Below, one piece after another: positions 7,077-14,318 of a stretch of DNA of 64,000 nt. The notes under the pieces were generated by a model. It searched no databases and had not been told where the DNA came from. It saw nothing but the letters and a program-made list of their open reading frames with translations. The number at the start of each line of letters is the position of its first letter. The first letter of the stretch is position 1. A program made the position numbers and the translations under genes. This stretch comes from Gottfriedia luciferensis (lineage in GTDB: Bacteria; Bacillota; Bacilli; Bacillales; Bacillaceae_G), in NCBI RefSeq assembly GCF_001712755.1, contig NZ_MDKC01000023.1, positions 1 through 64,000 on the forward strand, written 5' to 3'.

Positions 7077-7160
7077 AACAATCCTGCCATTTTGTTGAAT
7101 CAAAAAATCGACTAAACAGCCAATTAAGTTGTACAACTAGAAATGCTTTAGTTGCATAAG
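7077..7160 (-). repeat. Cassette-array repeat copy (complete, diverged arms)
   Basis: P1 (CAACTAGAAATGCTTTAGTTG), a hairpin with AATTGGCT pairing to AGTCGATT followed by six T, and P2 (AATCCTGCCATTTTGTTGAAT). It lies 20 bp after the stop of the HEAT-like gene. 6811-7076, the segment between the glycosyltransferase start and this repeat, shows no gene. Confidence 0.85.
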
Positions 7161-7180
7161 AAATTATCTATTTTCTTTTT

Positions 7181-7402
7181 TCATACGAAAAATGATGCTC
7201 TTCTTCTTACATACTCTACTTCATCAAATATAAATTTTTTGAAAAACAGTTTAACCTCTTCCTCATAATCTGTAAATTCTCCAAGTCCATAGGCAATCTG
7301 CCATCTTGCCTCAAAGTCATTATATGATAAAGAATGTTTAGCTAATTCAATCAGTTGAGTAGGGGGATCAATTAACTGCTCAGTAATGTTCTCCAATCTC
7401 AT
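7181..7402 (-). CDS. HEAT-repeat-like small protein
   Basis: 73 residues, ATG at 7402. The core ARWQIAYGLGEFTDYEEEVKLFF..FIFDEVEYVRRRA looks like one HEAT helical pair, with the typical A-x-x-x-L-G turn and a D-x-x-x-V-R-R-x-A second helix. HEAT repeats mediate protein contacts; no enzymatic role is visible. The ATG overlaps the TGA of the decayed frame upstream (ATGA), so the two were probably translationally coupled or once one gene. It may be the C-terminal part of a larger protein. Confidence 0.55.
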   Translation of the reverse strand: MRLENITEQLIDPPTQLIELAKHSLSYNDFEARWQIAYGLGEFTDYEEEVKLFFKKFIFDEVEYVRRRASFFV

Positions 7403-7616
7403 TGTCCCTTACCTAAAATAAATAAAAATTTGTTAACTAAATTTGAACTCCAATTTCCAACTGGGATTTTTTCAATTAAGTTATTTGTAGTTTTTATATC
7501 CTATCCTAGTGAAAAAAATCAGTCTCCCATTCTACATAAGATTTCTCTACTTTCTTATACCATAAAACAAAACTCTCAATTTCTTTTATTAAATGAACCT
7601 CAAATTGTTTACCCAT
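7399..7616 (-). pseudogene. Decayed gene coupled to the HEAT-like gene
   Basis: ATG at 7616 follows TAGGAGTG. The frame reads MGKQFEVHLIKEIESFVLWY.. for 36 codons to a TAG after a run of seven T. In another frame, DIKTTNNLIEKIPVGNWSSN..LFILGKGQ runs to a TGA that overlaps the ATG of the next gene by four bases. The 218-nt span is not a multiple of three. A protein of ~72 residues has probably been broken by indels near the poly-T. Family unknown. Confidence 0.4.
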
Positions 7617-7654
7617 TTTAGACTCACTCCTACTTTATAGGACCATCAGTTTTG

Positions 7655-7720
7655 TTCAACTATTGCATGCGTTAGTTGGGTAAAAAAAATAGAGAAACTC
7701 ACAGAATAAGTTTCTCTATA
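7655..7720 (-). repeat. Cassette-array P1 with an alternative strong terminator
   Basis: P1 at 7657-7678 is followed on its left-arm side by the ordinary array spacing; on the minus strand a separate hairpin (AGAGAAACTTATTC .. GAGTTTCTCT, 7690-7718) with eight T (7682-7689) precedes it. The stretch 7721-7854 is AT-rich with no recognisable gene and only a weak P2-like trace, perhaps an eroded cassette. Confidence 0.7.
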
Positions 7721-7854
7721 AATAGGTGATATTGGTAAAAAATTAAAACAAGAAATGTAATATTATTATATAAAAATTAATATCAATTGTTTTAGTTATA
7801 CGACTTTCATTTTGGAAAATTATGTAAATAAGAAATCGGATATTCAGCTGAACA

Positions 7855-7885
7855 TCTTGTTCAACTAAAGCATGCGTTAGTTAAA
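7855..7885 (-). repeat. Cassette-array P1 site after the GNAT gene
   Basis: GTTCAACTAAAGCATGCG-TTAGTTAAATAA on the + strand; P1 with slightly eroded right arm. It lies about 25 bp after the stop of the 7911 GNAT gene. Confidence 0.8.
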
Positions 7886-7910
7886 TAATATCTATAAAAA
7901 TCTTATAGGT

Positions 7911-8426
7911 TTATTGTCGGTTAAGTTCTAAACGCCAATTATTACATCTCATATAGCTACCAGGTGGGTATTCAAATTCACATTCTTTGATCAAACTGAA
8001 ATTAAGTTTACTACAGATTGCATTTGAAGCAGGATTATCAATCGAAGGAAAAGCATGAATATATCTATATTTGTTTTCTACAGATGCTTCGTTGATTGCG
8101 AGGCTCACTGCATTTGTTGCAATCCCTTTCCCTTGAAAATTTGGTAGTACGCTCCAACCAATTTCATATACACTTTCACCGTTCCAAACTGTTTCCCAGA
8201 AACCAACAGAACCAACTGGTTTATATTCTGACAATAATTTTATACTAAACATACATCCCTTATCACTAAGGTTTAGATATCTATTATGGCGATTCAAAAT
8301 CTGTTCTTTACTCTCTGGACCTCCGAGATGCTCCATCATTTCTGGTTGATTTATTTGAAAAAGTAAATCTAGATTTTTATCCTCCCAAGGCCTAATCTGA
8401 ATAATGTGCTTATTAATTCGTTCCAA
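7911..8426 (-). CDS. GNAT-family acetyltransferase (RimJ/RimL-like)
   Basis: 171 residues; TTG start at 8426 close behind AAGGAG. It contains the RimJ/L-type layout: N-terminal IQIRPWEDKNLDLLFQ, central GSVGFWETVWNGESVYEIGW, the acetyl-CoA loop PNFQGKGIATNAVSLAINEA and the terminal DNPASNAICSKLNFSLIKE. It probably acetylates an amine on a small molecule or peptide; the target cannot be read from sequence. The gene is intact and typical of the single-gene cassettes in this array. Confidence 0.85.
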   Translation of the reverse strand: MERINKHIIQIRPWEDKNLDLLFQINQPEMMEHLGGPESKEQILNRHNRYLNLSDKGCMFSIKLLSEYKPVGSVGFWETVWNGESVYEIGWSVLPNFQGKGIATNAVSLAINEASVENKYRYIHAFPSIDNPASNAICSKLNFSLIKECEFEYPPGSYMRCNNWRLELNRQ

Positions 8427-8553
8427 AATCTCCTTTTTGCCCCCTTATTTTCCTTAATAGGTATTACCACTTAAGAAATTAGAATTTGTTCTTAAGTTAA
8501 CTTATATGTTTACATACCTTTTCCTTTTCTTATTTTTGTCAAATAGTAAGACA

Positions 8554-8608
8554 GGAGCTGATTGCTCAGCTCCTTAAGGTTGTACAACTAGCGCATGCGT
8601 TAGTTGAT
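8554..8608 (-). repeat. Cassette-array repeat copy (P1 plus hairpin)
   Basis: P1 at 8585-8606 (CAACTAG CGCATGCG TTAGTTG) and a perfect 8-bp stem (GGAGCTGA / TCAGCTCC, 8554-8573). The T-run is weaker than in other copies and no P2 core is seen. It lies 6 bp after the stop of the gene at 8615. Confidence 0.82.
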
Positions 8609-8614
8609 AAAGTT

Positions 8615-9136
8615 TTAATTATTTAATAATTCTTTAAGCTTTATCTTTAAATAATCTGGCAGGGGTTCTTTTAACATAAGATTTATTATATTTGCATTAG
8701 CTCCGTGAACTTTTAAATAGAAGAAAAGTTTATTTGCTTTTTCAATTCTATCCATAAGACTGTAAGCCACGTACCACACTTCTGGGCTACCAATTTGAAT
8801 ATTTTTCCACTCTTTTACCGATATTGTTGGCAAATTACAAACTCCATTTGATGTTTTAATTGAAAAATAACCTATTATTTCAACTTTAGGATTAACATTA
8901 TGTACTAGAAATTTATATTTACTTGCAAACGGGTAATCTCCACTATCTATTTCTTTTATATCAAATGATTTAAGTACGTTTAATAATTCATTCTTTGGAT
9001 TTTCAATTGTGATGTCCCAATCATTTACTTCATTAGTCAATCCTAAACTTAAAAGTAAACCACTGCCTCCTAGTGCATATTTAATATTATTTTGTTCTAA
9101 TACTTTTACAACACTTATTAAATTTTTATAATCCAT
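8615..9136 (-). CDS. Nucleotidyltransferase-fold protein
   Basis: 173 residues from ATG at 9136 (an in-frame TTG at 9151 lies directly against GGGAG and is less likely). The segment YALGGSGLLLSLGLTNEVNDWDITIENP matches the minimal nucleotidyltransferase signature GG-S ... D-x-D, here with DWD as metal-binding acidic pair; a third acidic residue could be the E of VEIIGYF. Such proteins include aminoglycoside nucleotidyltransferase-like and MNT antitoxin-like members. No partner HEPN gene is adjacent. The function is inferred from fold only. Confidence 0.65.
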   Translation of the reverse strand: MDYKNLISVVKVLEQNNIKYALGGSGLLLSLGLTNEVNDWDITIENPKNELLNVLKSFDIKEIDSGDYPFASKYKFLVHNVNPKVEIIGYFSIKTSNGVCNLPTISVKEWKNIQIGSPEVWYVAYSLMDRIEKANKLFFYLKVHGANANIINLMLKEPLPDYLKIKLKELLNN

Positions 9137-9205
9137 TTTGTAACTACACAACTCCCGGCTAAAAAGTTTATATAAATAGTATAATTATATACAAAGAATC
9201 CTTAG

Positions 9206-9284
9206 ATAACTATACTGCCATTTAGGGCAATAAAAAATCGACTATTCATCTGATTTTACTGTTCAATTTATGCATAAGTTAGAT
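9206..9284 (-). repeat. Cassette-array repeat copy (degenerate)
   Basis: P2 (ACTATACTGCCATTTAGGGCAATAAAAAATCGACT) and terminator sequence are recognisable on the + strand, but P1 is eroded (TTCAATTTATGCATAAGTTAG). It marks the boundary between the nucleotidyltransferase cassette and a segment with genes on the opposite strand. Confidence 0.7.
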
Positions 9285-9390
9285 CTAAAACTCTCAAAAA
9301 ACTTTAGCCAAATACACAATTAAGATAGATTCGTCAACGATAGCAATAAATGTAAAAAATTACCAAGTAATATAATAGGTCAAAGTCATA

Positions 9391-9402
9391 GACAAGCTTG
9401 TC
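9391..9402. promoter_or_regulatory. Palindrome GACAAGCTTGTC upstream of the small peptide gene
   Basis: A perfect 12-bp palindrome about 85 bp before the + strand peptide gene, set within a longer imperfect AATAGG ... CCTATT inverted repeat. It may be an operator. The remainder of 9285-9485 is AT-rich leader sequence. Confidence 0.3.
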
Positions 9403-9485
9403 CTATTAAACATATGTATAAAATATGATAGTCCTGTTAAGGATTTCATTTAATTCTACTATTTCGAATGAAAGGGGGAAAAAAA

Positions 9486-9614
9486 ATGACATTCAACCTT
9501 GCAACTTTTCTTATTGTAGTAGTACTTTTGGTTGCATTGCTTTTAGCATCATTACTGGGTGTTGAGCAAGCACCTATTTTAGCTGCTATCTGTGCAACAC
9601 TTGGATGCAGTTAA
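9486..9614 (+). CDS. 42-residue hydrophobic peptide
   Basis: ATG at 9486 follows AAAGGGGG. The product begins MTFNLATFLIVVVLLVALLL, continues ASLLGVEQAPILAAICATLG and ends CS: one long membrane helix, then a short Ala/Ile-rich tail with two Cys. It resembles in layout the small hydrophobic spore-associated peptides of bacilli (YjcZ type), though without their Gly/Tyr-rich start, so no family is claimed. It is on the opposite strand to the array and ends in its own strong terminator. Confidence 0.6.
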   Translation: MTFNLATFLIVVVLLVALLLASLLGVEQAPILAAICATLGCS

Positions 9615-9663
9615 TCAATTGCACGTAGAATAAAGACGAGCCCATCTAAATTTGGGCAAAGCA

Positions 9664-9708
9664 CCTAGAAGATATTTATATGATTTAATTATCTTCTAGG
9701 TTATTTTT
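9664..9708 (+). terminator. Intrinsic terminator after the 42-residue peptide gene
   Basis: Eleven-base perfect stem CCTAGAAGATA / TATCTTCTAGG (9664-9674 and 9690-9700) followed by TTATTTTT. Confidence 0.85.
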
Positions 9709-9754
9709 AGGAAATTAAATTTTTTTCGAATTTATATAAAGGTGGGCTTTTAAA

Positions 9755-10153
9755 ATGAATAATGATAAAGAGAATAGTGAGCAAACACCCGCTCAATCAA
9801 GTGATTTTAATGATTTTAAAAAAGAAAGTATTATAAAACTAGCAAATAAGCTTACGGCAAATGAAACTACTATAGATATGGGTTCAATTATGAGGATGGC
9901 ACAAAACCTTTTTAAAGATGATTCGCTAATGAAATCTGTACAGGATCTTGGAATGATCAATCAGCCTAATTCAATTTCAGTTCAAAAATCCGCACCAAAA
10001 AAAGAAAATTTAGAGCTACCACTTAATAGTGAGTTATTAGAAAAAATATACAATGAATTTATCCAAATAAAATCAGAACTAGTTGAGATTAATGCAAATA
10101 ATAAGACTTTAATTGAAATTTTTCAAAGAAAAGAAAAGAAAAACATAATATAA
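9755..10153 (+). CDS. Hypothetical hydrophilic protein
   Basis: 132 residues, ATG preceded by AAAGGTGGG. No signal or membrane segment. The sequence is Asn/Lys/Glu-rich: a polar start (NDKENSEQTPAQSSDFNDF), a helical middle (SIMRMAQNLFKDDSLMKSVQDL) and a probable coiled-coil end (SELLEKIYNEFIQIKSELVE..) with a basic tail. It reads like a spore-associated or scaffold protein but I recognise no family. It lies on the + strand behind the hydrophobic peptide gene, 140 bp downstream and past a terminator, so it may have its own promoter. Confidence 0.6.
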   Translation: MNNDKENSEQTPAQSSDFNDFKKESIIKLANKLTANETTIDMGSIMRMAQNLFKDDSLMKSVQDLGMINQPNSISVQKSAPKKENLELPLNSELLEKIYNEFIQIKSELVEINANNKTLIEIFQRKEKKNII

Positions 10154-10355
10154 AACAATAAATTTTCTTAAAATGAATACTCTGTTAATGAATAACACTC
10201 TAAATTTTCAAATAACTTCTTTGAAAAGTTATTTTACTTTCTTAGCATTTCTCAAGCTTTAAAATGAAACCCCTACTGTTCAATTGTTTTATTTTGGTTT
10301 GCTGACTTTACAAATGGAGTCTTTATGGGGGGATTCTTTCCCAGCAATTGTCATT

Positions 10356-10396
10356 GAAGCTCCTATAGCTTTTATAAGAATCACTATAGGAGCTTC
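10356..10396. repeat. Perfect 13-bp inverted repeat in a 360-bp non-coding stretch
   Basis: GAAGCTCCTATAG (10356-10368) and its exact complement CTATAGGAGCTTC (10384-10396) with a 15-base loop. There is no T-run on either side, so it is not a classic terminator. The surrounding 10154-10512 shows no gene. Confidence 0.7.
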
Positions 10397-10512
10397 CATT
10401 TGACCTGCAAAAACGTTGAAAGTAGAGTCTTAACAATGGAAAAATATAGTCTAACTAATTACTGAATTGAATAAGCGATTGGTACTACCATTATAAATTC
10501 ATCCAATTTTTA

Positions 10513-10600
10513 TTCAACGAACCTGCAATTTAGCTCAATAAAAAATGGACTATTAAGTCGATCATTTTGTTCAACTAAAGCTTGCTTTAGTTGAATAAGA
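10513..10600 (-). repeat. Cassette-array repeat copy (complete)
   Basis: P1 at 10572-10593 with perfect arms around AGCTTGCT, central hairpin (GACT TAAT AGTC) with six T, and P2 (TTCAACGAA, CCTGCAAT, TTAGCTCAA). It follows the stop of the 10635 gene by 34 bp. Confidence 0.88.
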
Positions 10601-10634
10601 ACACATCTTGCTAAGAACATAACGGTTAATCATA

Positions 10635-11018
10635 TTAGTATTGTTTTGTTTGAAAAAATGATTTTTTCACGTACATTGTGTAGAACAAAATGAATAAGGA
10701 AAAAAGCATATTTCCAATGAGAGGTTGCTGACTATCTTGAATGGTTAAGTAAAAACTTATACTTCCGAAAAGTACAGAATATGAAATCATAAACCAAAAT
10801 CCCCACTTTTTTAACCTAAAGTAACCAAAAATCATCAACAAAGTTATAAAAGCTACTATCACTCTAAAAAATGGTTCAGATACGTTTGAAACTCCAAATC
10901 TGTCGGCTATGCCAATCGAGTTAGTAGTTGCATTATAAAAAATGGAACTAATAATTAAAACTATGGAACCAAAAATATAAAAATAGCTAATCACTGAAAT
11001 ACCTAAAGGTTTTTTCAA
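10635..11018 (-). CDS. Four-helix membrane protein, unknown function
   Basis: 127 residues from a TTG at 11018, chosen because AAGGAGGAGG lies five bases upstream; a GTG ten codons earlier lacks a ribosome site. The product begins MKKPLGISVISYFYIFGS and has four predicted membrane helices (about residues 8-28, 50-68, 74-92 and 100-118). Small proteins starting K-P-x-G-I-x-I with four helices are common and uncharacterised in bacilli. It is the first unit of the array next to the core chromosome. Confidence 0.65.
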   Translation of the reverse strand: MKKPLGISVISYFYIFGSIVLIISSIFYNATTNSIGIADRFGVSNVSEPFFRVIVAFITLLMIFGYFRLKKWGFWFMISYSVLFGSISFYLTIQDSQQPLIGNMLFSLFILFYTMYVKKSFFQTKQY

Positions 11019-11093
11019 TAATTCCTCCTCCTTATAATTATTAATCACTCACCAAATATAACATAATTTACCAATTTTGTTTTACTCCTTATT

Positions 11094-11140
11094 GAACTAA
11101 CCTGCCATTTACTTGAATAAAAAAATCAACAAGCTACCTT
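11094..11140 (-). repeat. Array-boundary repeat (P2 half)
   Basis: TTGAACTAA, CCTGCCAT, TTACTTGAA and the T-run are well conserved, but no P1 follows toward 11150. It is the outermost copy, next to the terminator of the M20 peptidase gene, and marks the right end of the array. Confidence 0.85.
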
Positions 11141-11152
11141 AACAGAAATTAA

Positions 11153-11205
11153 AAAGAGGCCGCTTATTTATCAGTTAATCTGACAGATAAGACAGCCCTT
11201 TTTTT
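11153..11205 (-). terminator. Terminator of the mce-mmdA-yqjE operon
   Basis: On the minus strand GGGCTGTCTTATCTGTCAG pairs imperfectly with CTGATAAATAAGCGGCCT and is followed by CTTTTT, starting a few bases after the peptidase stop. Confidence 0.75.
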
Positions 11206-11213
11206 TTACTTAT

Positions 11214-12332
11214 TTATTTAGCAACTTCTTCTACAATTGCAATGACCATTTCAGCAGTTTTTACTAACTCTTTAATTGGCATTCTTTCATTTGTAGTGTG
11301 GATTTCTTCATAACCGATTGCTAAGTTTACGATTGGGAAACCGTGACCTGCGAATACGTTCGCATCAGATCCACCACCACTTTGTTGTAATGCAGGAGTA
11401 CGTCCAATTTTTTCTGCTGCACGTTTTGCAACTTCAACAACGTGGTCTCCTTCACCAAATTTAAATCCTGGGTACATAATTTGAACTTCTACTTCAGCAC
11501 GTCCACCCATTTCAGTAGCTGCTTCTTCAAAAGCCGCTTTCATTTTAGCTACTTGAGCTTCCATTTTTTCACCGATTAATGAACGAGCTTCAGCTAAAAT
11601 ATTCACTTGATCGCATACGATATTTGTTGCACTTCCACCTTCGAAACGTCCGATATTAGCAGTCGTTTCTTCGTCGATTCGACCAAGTGGCATTCTTGCA
11701 ATTGCTTTAGAAGCAATCGTAATCGCTGAAACGCCTTTTTCAGGTGCAACACCTGCATGTGCTGTTTTACCATAAATTGTAGCAATTACTTTAGCTTGAG
11801 TTGGAGCTGCTACGATAATGTTACCTACTTCTTCATCGCTATCTAATGCATATCCAAATTTAGTAGTGATTAATTTTGGATCCATTGCTTTAGCACCATG
11901 TAATCCAGATTCTTCACCAACTGAGATAATGAATTGGATTTCACCATGTTCAATATTTTGTTCTTTAATGATTTTTACAGCTTCTAAAAATGCTGCGATA
12001 CCAGCTTTATCATCTGCACCTAGAATTGTAGTTCCGTCAGTAACGATATATCCATCTTTGATTGATGGCTTGATTCCATTACCTGGAGTTACTGTATCCA
12101 TATGACATGAGAAGAAAATACCGTCAACGCCTTCTTTAGTAGCAGGAATTGTAGCAACAATATTTCCAGCACCGTGACCTGTAACACCCATCGTGTCGTC
12201 TTCAAAAACATTCATTCCAAGAGCTTCTAATTTTTGTTTTAAAACCTTTGCAATTTCAGCTTCAAACTTAGTTTCAGAGTCTACTTGTACTAATTCTAAA
12301 AATTCATCGACTATACGTTGTTCATTAATCAT
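11214..12332 (-). CDS. yqjE: M20 metallopeptidase, tripeptidase T-like (YqjE)
   Basis: 372 residues from ATG at 12332, ten bases after GGAGG (the ATG at 12341 nearly abuts the site). It begins MINEQRIVDEFLELVQVDSE. The M20 motifs are present: FSCHMDTV (zinc His and catalytic Asp), DGTTILGADDKAGIA (bridging Asp), ISVGEESGLHGA (catalytic Glu pair) and YALDSDEEVG. Family members remove N-terminal residues from peptides with a dinuclear zinc site in the cytosol. As in B. subtilis it follows yqjC (mce) and yqjD (mmdA). The substrate is not established. Confidence 0.9.
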   Translation of the reverse strand: MINEQRIVDEFLELVQVDSETKFEAEIAKVLKQKLEALGMNVFEDDTMGVTGHGAGNIVATIPATKEGVDGIFFSCHMDTVTPGNGIKPSIKDGYIVTDGTTILGADDKAGIAAFLEAVKIIKEQNIEHGEIQFIISVGEESGLHGAKAMDPKLITTKFGYALDSDEEVGNIIVAAPTQAKVIATIYGKTAHAGVAPEKGVSAITIASKAIARMPLGRIDEETTANIGRFEGGSATNIVCDQVNILAEARSLIGEKMEAQVAKMKAAFEEAATEMGGRAEVEVQIMYPGFKFGEGDHVVEVAKRAAEKIGRTPALQQSGGGSDANVFAGHGFPIVNLAIGYEEIHTTNERMPIKELVKTAEMVIAIVEEVAK

Positions 12333-12370
12333 TTGTGTCATGCCTCCAAATTGTATATGTAAAAAAATGT

Positions 12371-13912
12371 CTACAAAGGTATATTACCATGTTTTTTAGC
12401 TGGGCGCTTTTCATTTTTGTTTTTTAATACTTCTAAAGATTGAATAAGCTTTTTTCTAGTCATTCTTGGATCAATAACATCGTCAACTAAACCGTATTTT
12501 GCAGCAACGTAAGGATTAGAAAATTTCTCTTTATATTGTTCCATCCATTCTGATCGTAACTCTTCTGGTCGTTTACTTTGAGAGATTTCTTTTCCGTATA
12601 AGATGTTTACAGCACCTGCAGCACCCATTACAGCGATTTCAGCGTTTGGCCATGCAAATACTAAATCCGCTCCAATCGATTTACTATTTAATGCAACATA
12701 TGCTCCACCAAATGCTTTTCTCGTAATGACTGTAACTTTTGGAACTGTTGCCTCAGAGTACGCGTATAAAAGCTTAGCACCATGCCTTATTATACCTCCA
12801 TGCTCCTGTTTTACACCAGGGAAAAACCCTGTCACATCAACAAAAGTGATGATTGGTATATTAAAACTATCACAAAAACGAATAAATCTAGCCCCTTTAT
12901 CAGCTGAATGTAAATCTAATCCTCCAGCCATAAATTTAGGTTGATTACAAACGAGTCCTACTACTTCACCATTTAATCTAGCAAATCCTATAACTAAATT
13001 TTTAGCGAAATCTTTTTGAACCTCAAAAAAGGAATCATCATCTACAATCATTTCTATTATTTTTTTAACATCATAGGGTCGACTACTTTCATCAGGAATT
13101 AGCTCCATTAAGTCATCTATATCTTTTTCAGTTTTCATTTTAGTAGGTGCTTTTTCTTTCCAATGAGCCGGTAAATACTCTATTAAATTTCTAACGACTT
13201 TAAGAGCTTCTTCCTCTGATTCAGCTTGGAAATGAGCATTACCACTTATTTCGTTATGGACTTTAGCTCCACCTAGATCCTCTGCAGTGATTTTTTCACC
13301 TGTTACACTTTCAATTACCTTTGGTCCAGTAATAAACATTTGGCTAGTTCCATTGACCATGATTACGAAGTCAGTAATTGCTGGGGAATAGACAGCACCA
13401 CCAGCACAAGGCCCCATAATAACAGAAATTTGTGGTACGACCCCTGAATAAATTGTATTTCGATAAAAAACATGTCCATAACCATCTAAAGAAAGGACAC
13501 CTTCTTGGATTCTAGCACCACCTGAATCATTTAAACCAATAATCGGAGCTTTACACTGTACTGCCATGTCCATTAATTGACTTATTTTTTTCGCATGCAT
13601 TTCACCTAAAGCACCGCCGAACACAGTAAAATCTTGCGAAAAAACAAAGACCGTACGATCGTTAATTTTTCCGTAACCTGTGACAACTCCATCACATGCA
13701 CCATTTTGTTCATCCATTCCAAAATCTGAACAACGATGCTGGACAAAACTAAATAACTCAACAAAACTCCCTTCATCTAATAGCATGTCTATTCTTTCTC
13801 GTGCTGTAAACTTTCCACGTTCATGTTGTTTCTCAATCCGTTCAAATCCTCCACCTTGCTCTATTTCAGATTTCTTTTCATATAGTCTATAAAGATCATC
13901 ATACTTGCTCAT
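12371..13912 (-). CDS. mmdA: Acyl-CoA carboxylase carboxyltransferase subunit (YqjD, MmdA/PccB-like)
   Basis: 513 residues; ATG at 13912 follows GGGGGGAG, so the in-frame TTG at 13936 is not used. Both carboxyltransferase halves are visible, with oxyanion-hole glycines in LNDSGGARIQEG and PCAGGAVYSPA in the N-half, and VDVTGFFPGVKQEHGGIIRHGAK and AFGGAYVALNSK in the C-half. It moves CO2 between biotin carrier and propionyl/methylmalonyl-CoA. The epimerase gene overlaps its start by 14 bp, so the pair is coupled. No biotin carrier gene is adjacent; accB/accC lie far away at 57.9-59.8 kb. Confidence 0.9.
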   Translation of the reverse strand: MSKYDDLYRLYEKKSEIEQGGGFERIEKQHERGKFTARERIDMLLDEGSFVELFSFVQHRCSDFGMDEQNGACDGVVTGYGKINDRTVFVFSQDFTVFGGALGEMHAKKISQLMDMAVQCKAPIIGLNDSGGARIQEGVLSLDGYGHVFYRNTIYSGVVPQISVIMGPCAGGAVYSPAITDFVIMVNGTSQMFITGPKVIESVTGEKITAEDLGGAKVHNEISGNAHFQAESEEEALKVVRNLIEYLPAHWKEKAPTKMKTEKDIDDLMELIPDESSRPYDVKKIIEMIVDDDSFFEVQKDFAKNLVIGFARLNGEVVGLVCNQPKFMAGGLDLHSADKGARFIRFCDSFNIPIITFVDVTGFFPGVKQEHGGIIRHGAKLLYAYSEATVPKVTVITRKAFGGAYVALNSKSIGADLVFAWPNAEIAVMGAAGAVNILYGKEISQSKRPEELRSEWMEQYKEKFSNPYVAAKYGLVDDVIDPRMTRKKLIQSLEVLKNKNEKRPAKKHGNIPL

Positions 13913-14318
13913 TAAACTCCCCCCTTTTTTGAACAATTTCGATTAATACTCCGAATTGTTTAGGGTGTATAAAGGCAACTTTGGAACCCTCACTCCCATT
14001 TCGTGGTGAATGATGAATTAAATTGAATTGGCGTTTTTTTAGTTCTAATAGTGATTTTTCGATGTCATCTACTTGAAAAGCAATATGATGCAATCCTTCA
14101 CCTTTTTTTTCAATATATTTATGTACAGGGTTCGTTGATGAAAGTGGTTGGATTAATTCAATATTAATTTTATTTGTTTTAAAAAATGCGACTTCTACAC
14201 CTTCTTCTTCAACTATTTTTCGATATGAGTATGGTAAACCTAAATCGCCCTCATATTTTTTAATACTATCGTTTAAATTTTTTACACAGATTGCCATATG
14301 ATCTATATTTGTGAACAT
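13899..14318 (-). CDS. mce: Methylmalonyl-CoA epimerase (YqjC)
   Basis: 139 residues with the vicinal-oxygen-chelate fold: metal ligands His in IDHMAICVKNL, His in GLHHIAFQVDD and Glu in FGVLIEIVQK. It interconverts (R)- and (S)-methylmalonyl-CoA. It is the first gene of the mce-mmdA-yqjE operon and overlaps mmdA by 14 bp. The following spacer 14319-14755 separates it from the divergent protease gene. Confidence 0.92.
   Translation of the reverse strand: MFTNIDHMAICVKNLNDSIKKYEGDLGLPYSYRKIVEEEGVEVAFFKTNKINIELIQPLSSTNPVHKYIEKKGEGLHHIAFQVDDIEKSLLELKKRQFNLIHHSPRNGSEGSKVAFIHPKQFGVLIEIVQKRGEFNEQV

Noticed and set aside
7430-7621. Plus-strand 63-codon ORF
   Set aside because: It is antisense to the decayed HEAT-associated gene, which has a ribosome site and ATGA coupling on the minus strand.
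607-11140. CRISPR array
   Set aside because: The repeats are spaced by whole genes of variable length, not by 30-40-bp spacers, and no cas gene is present.
607-11140. Classical class 1-type integron or VCR array
   Set aside because: R-box consensus (RYYYAAC / GTTRRRY) is not met by AACTAAC / GTTAGTT, and no IntI-like tyrosine recombinase is encoded in the window. Kept only as an analogy.
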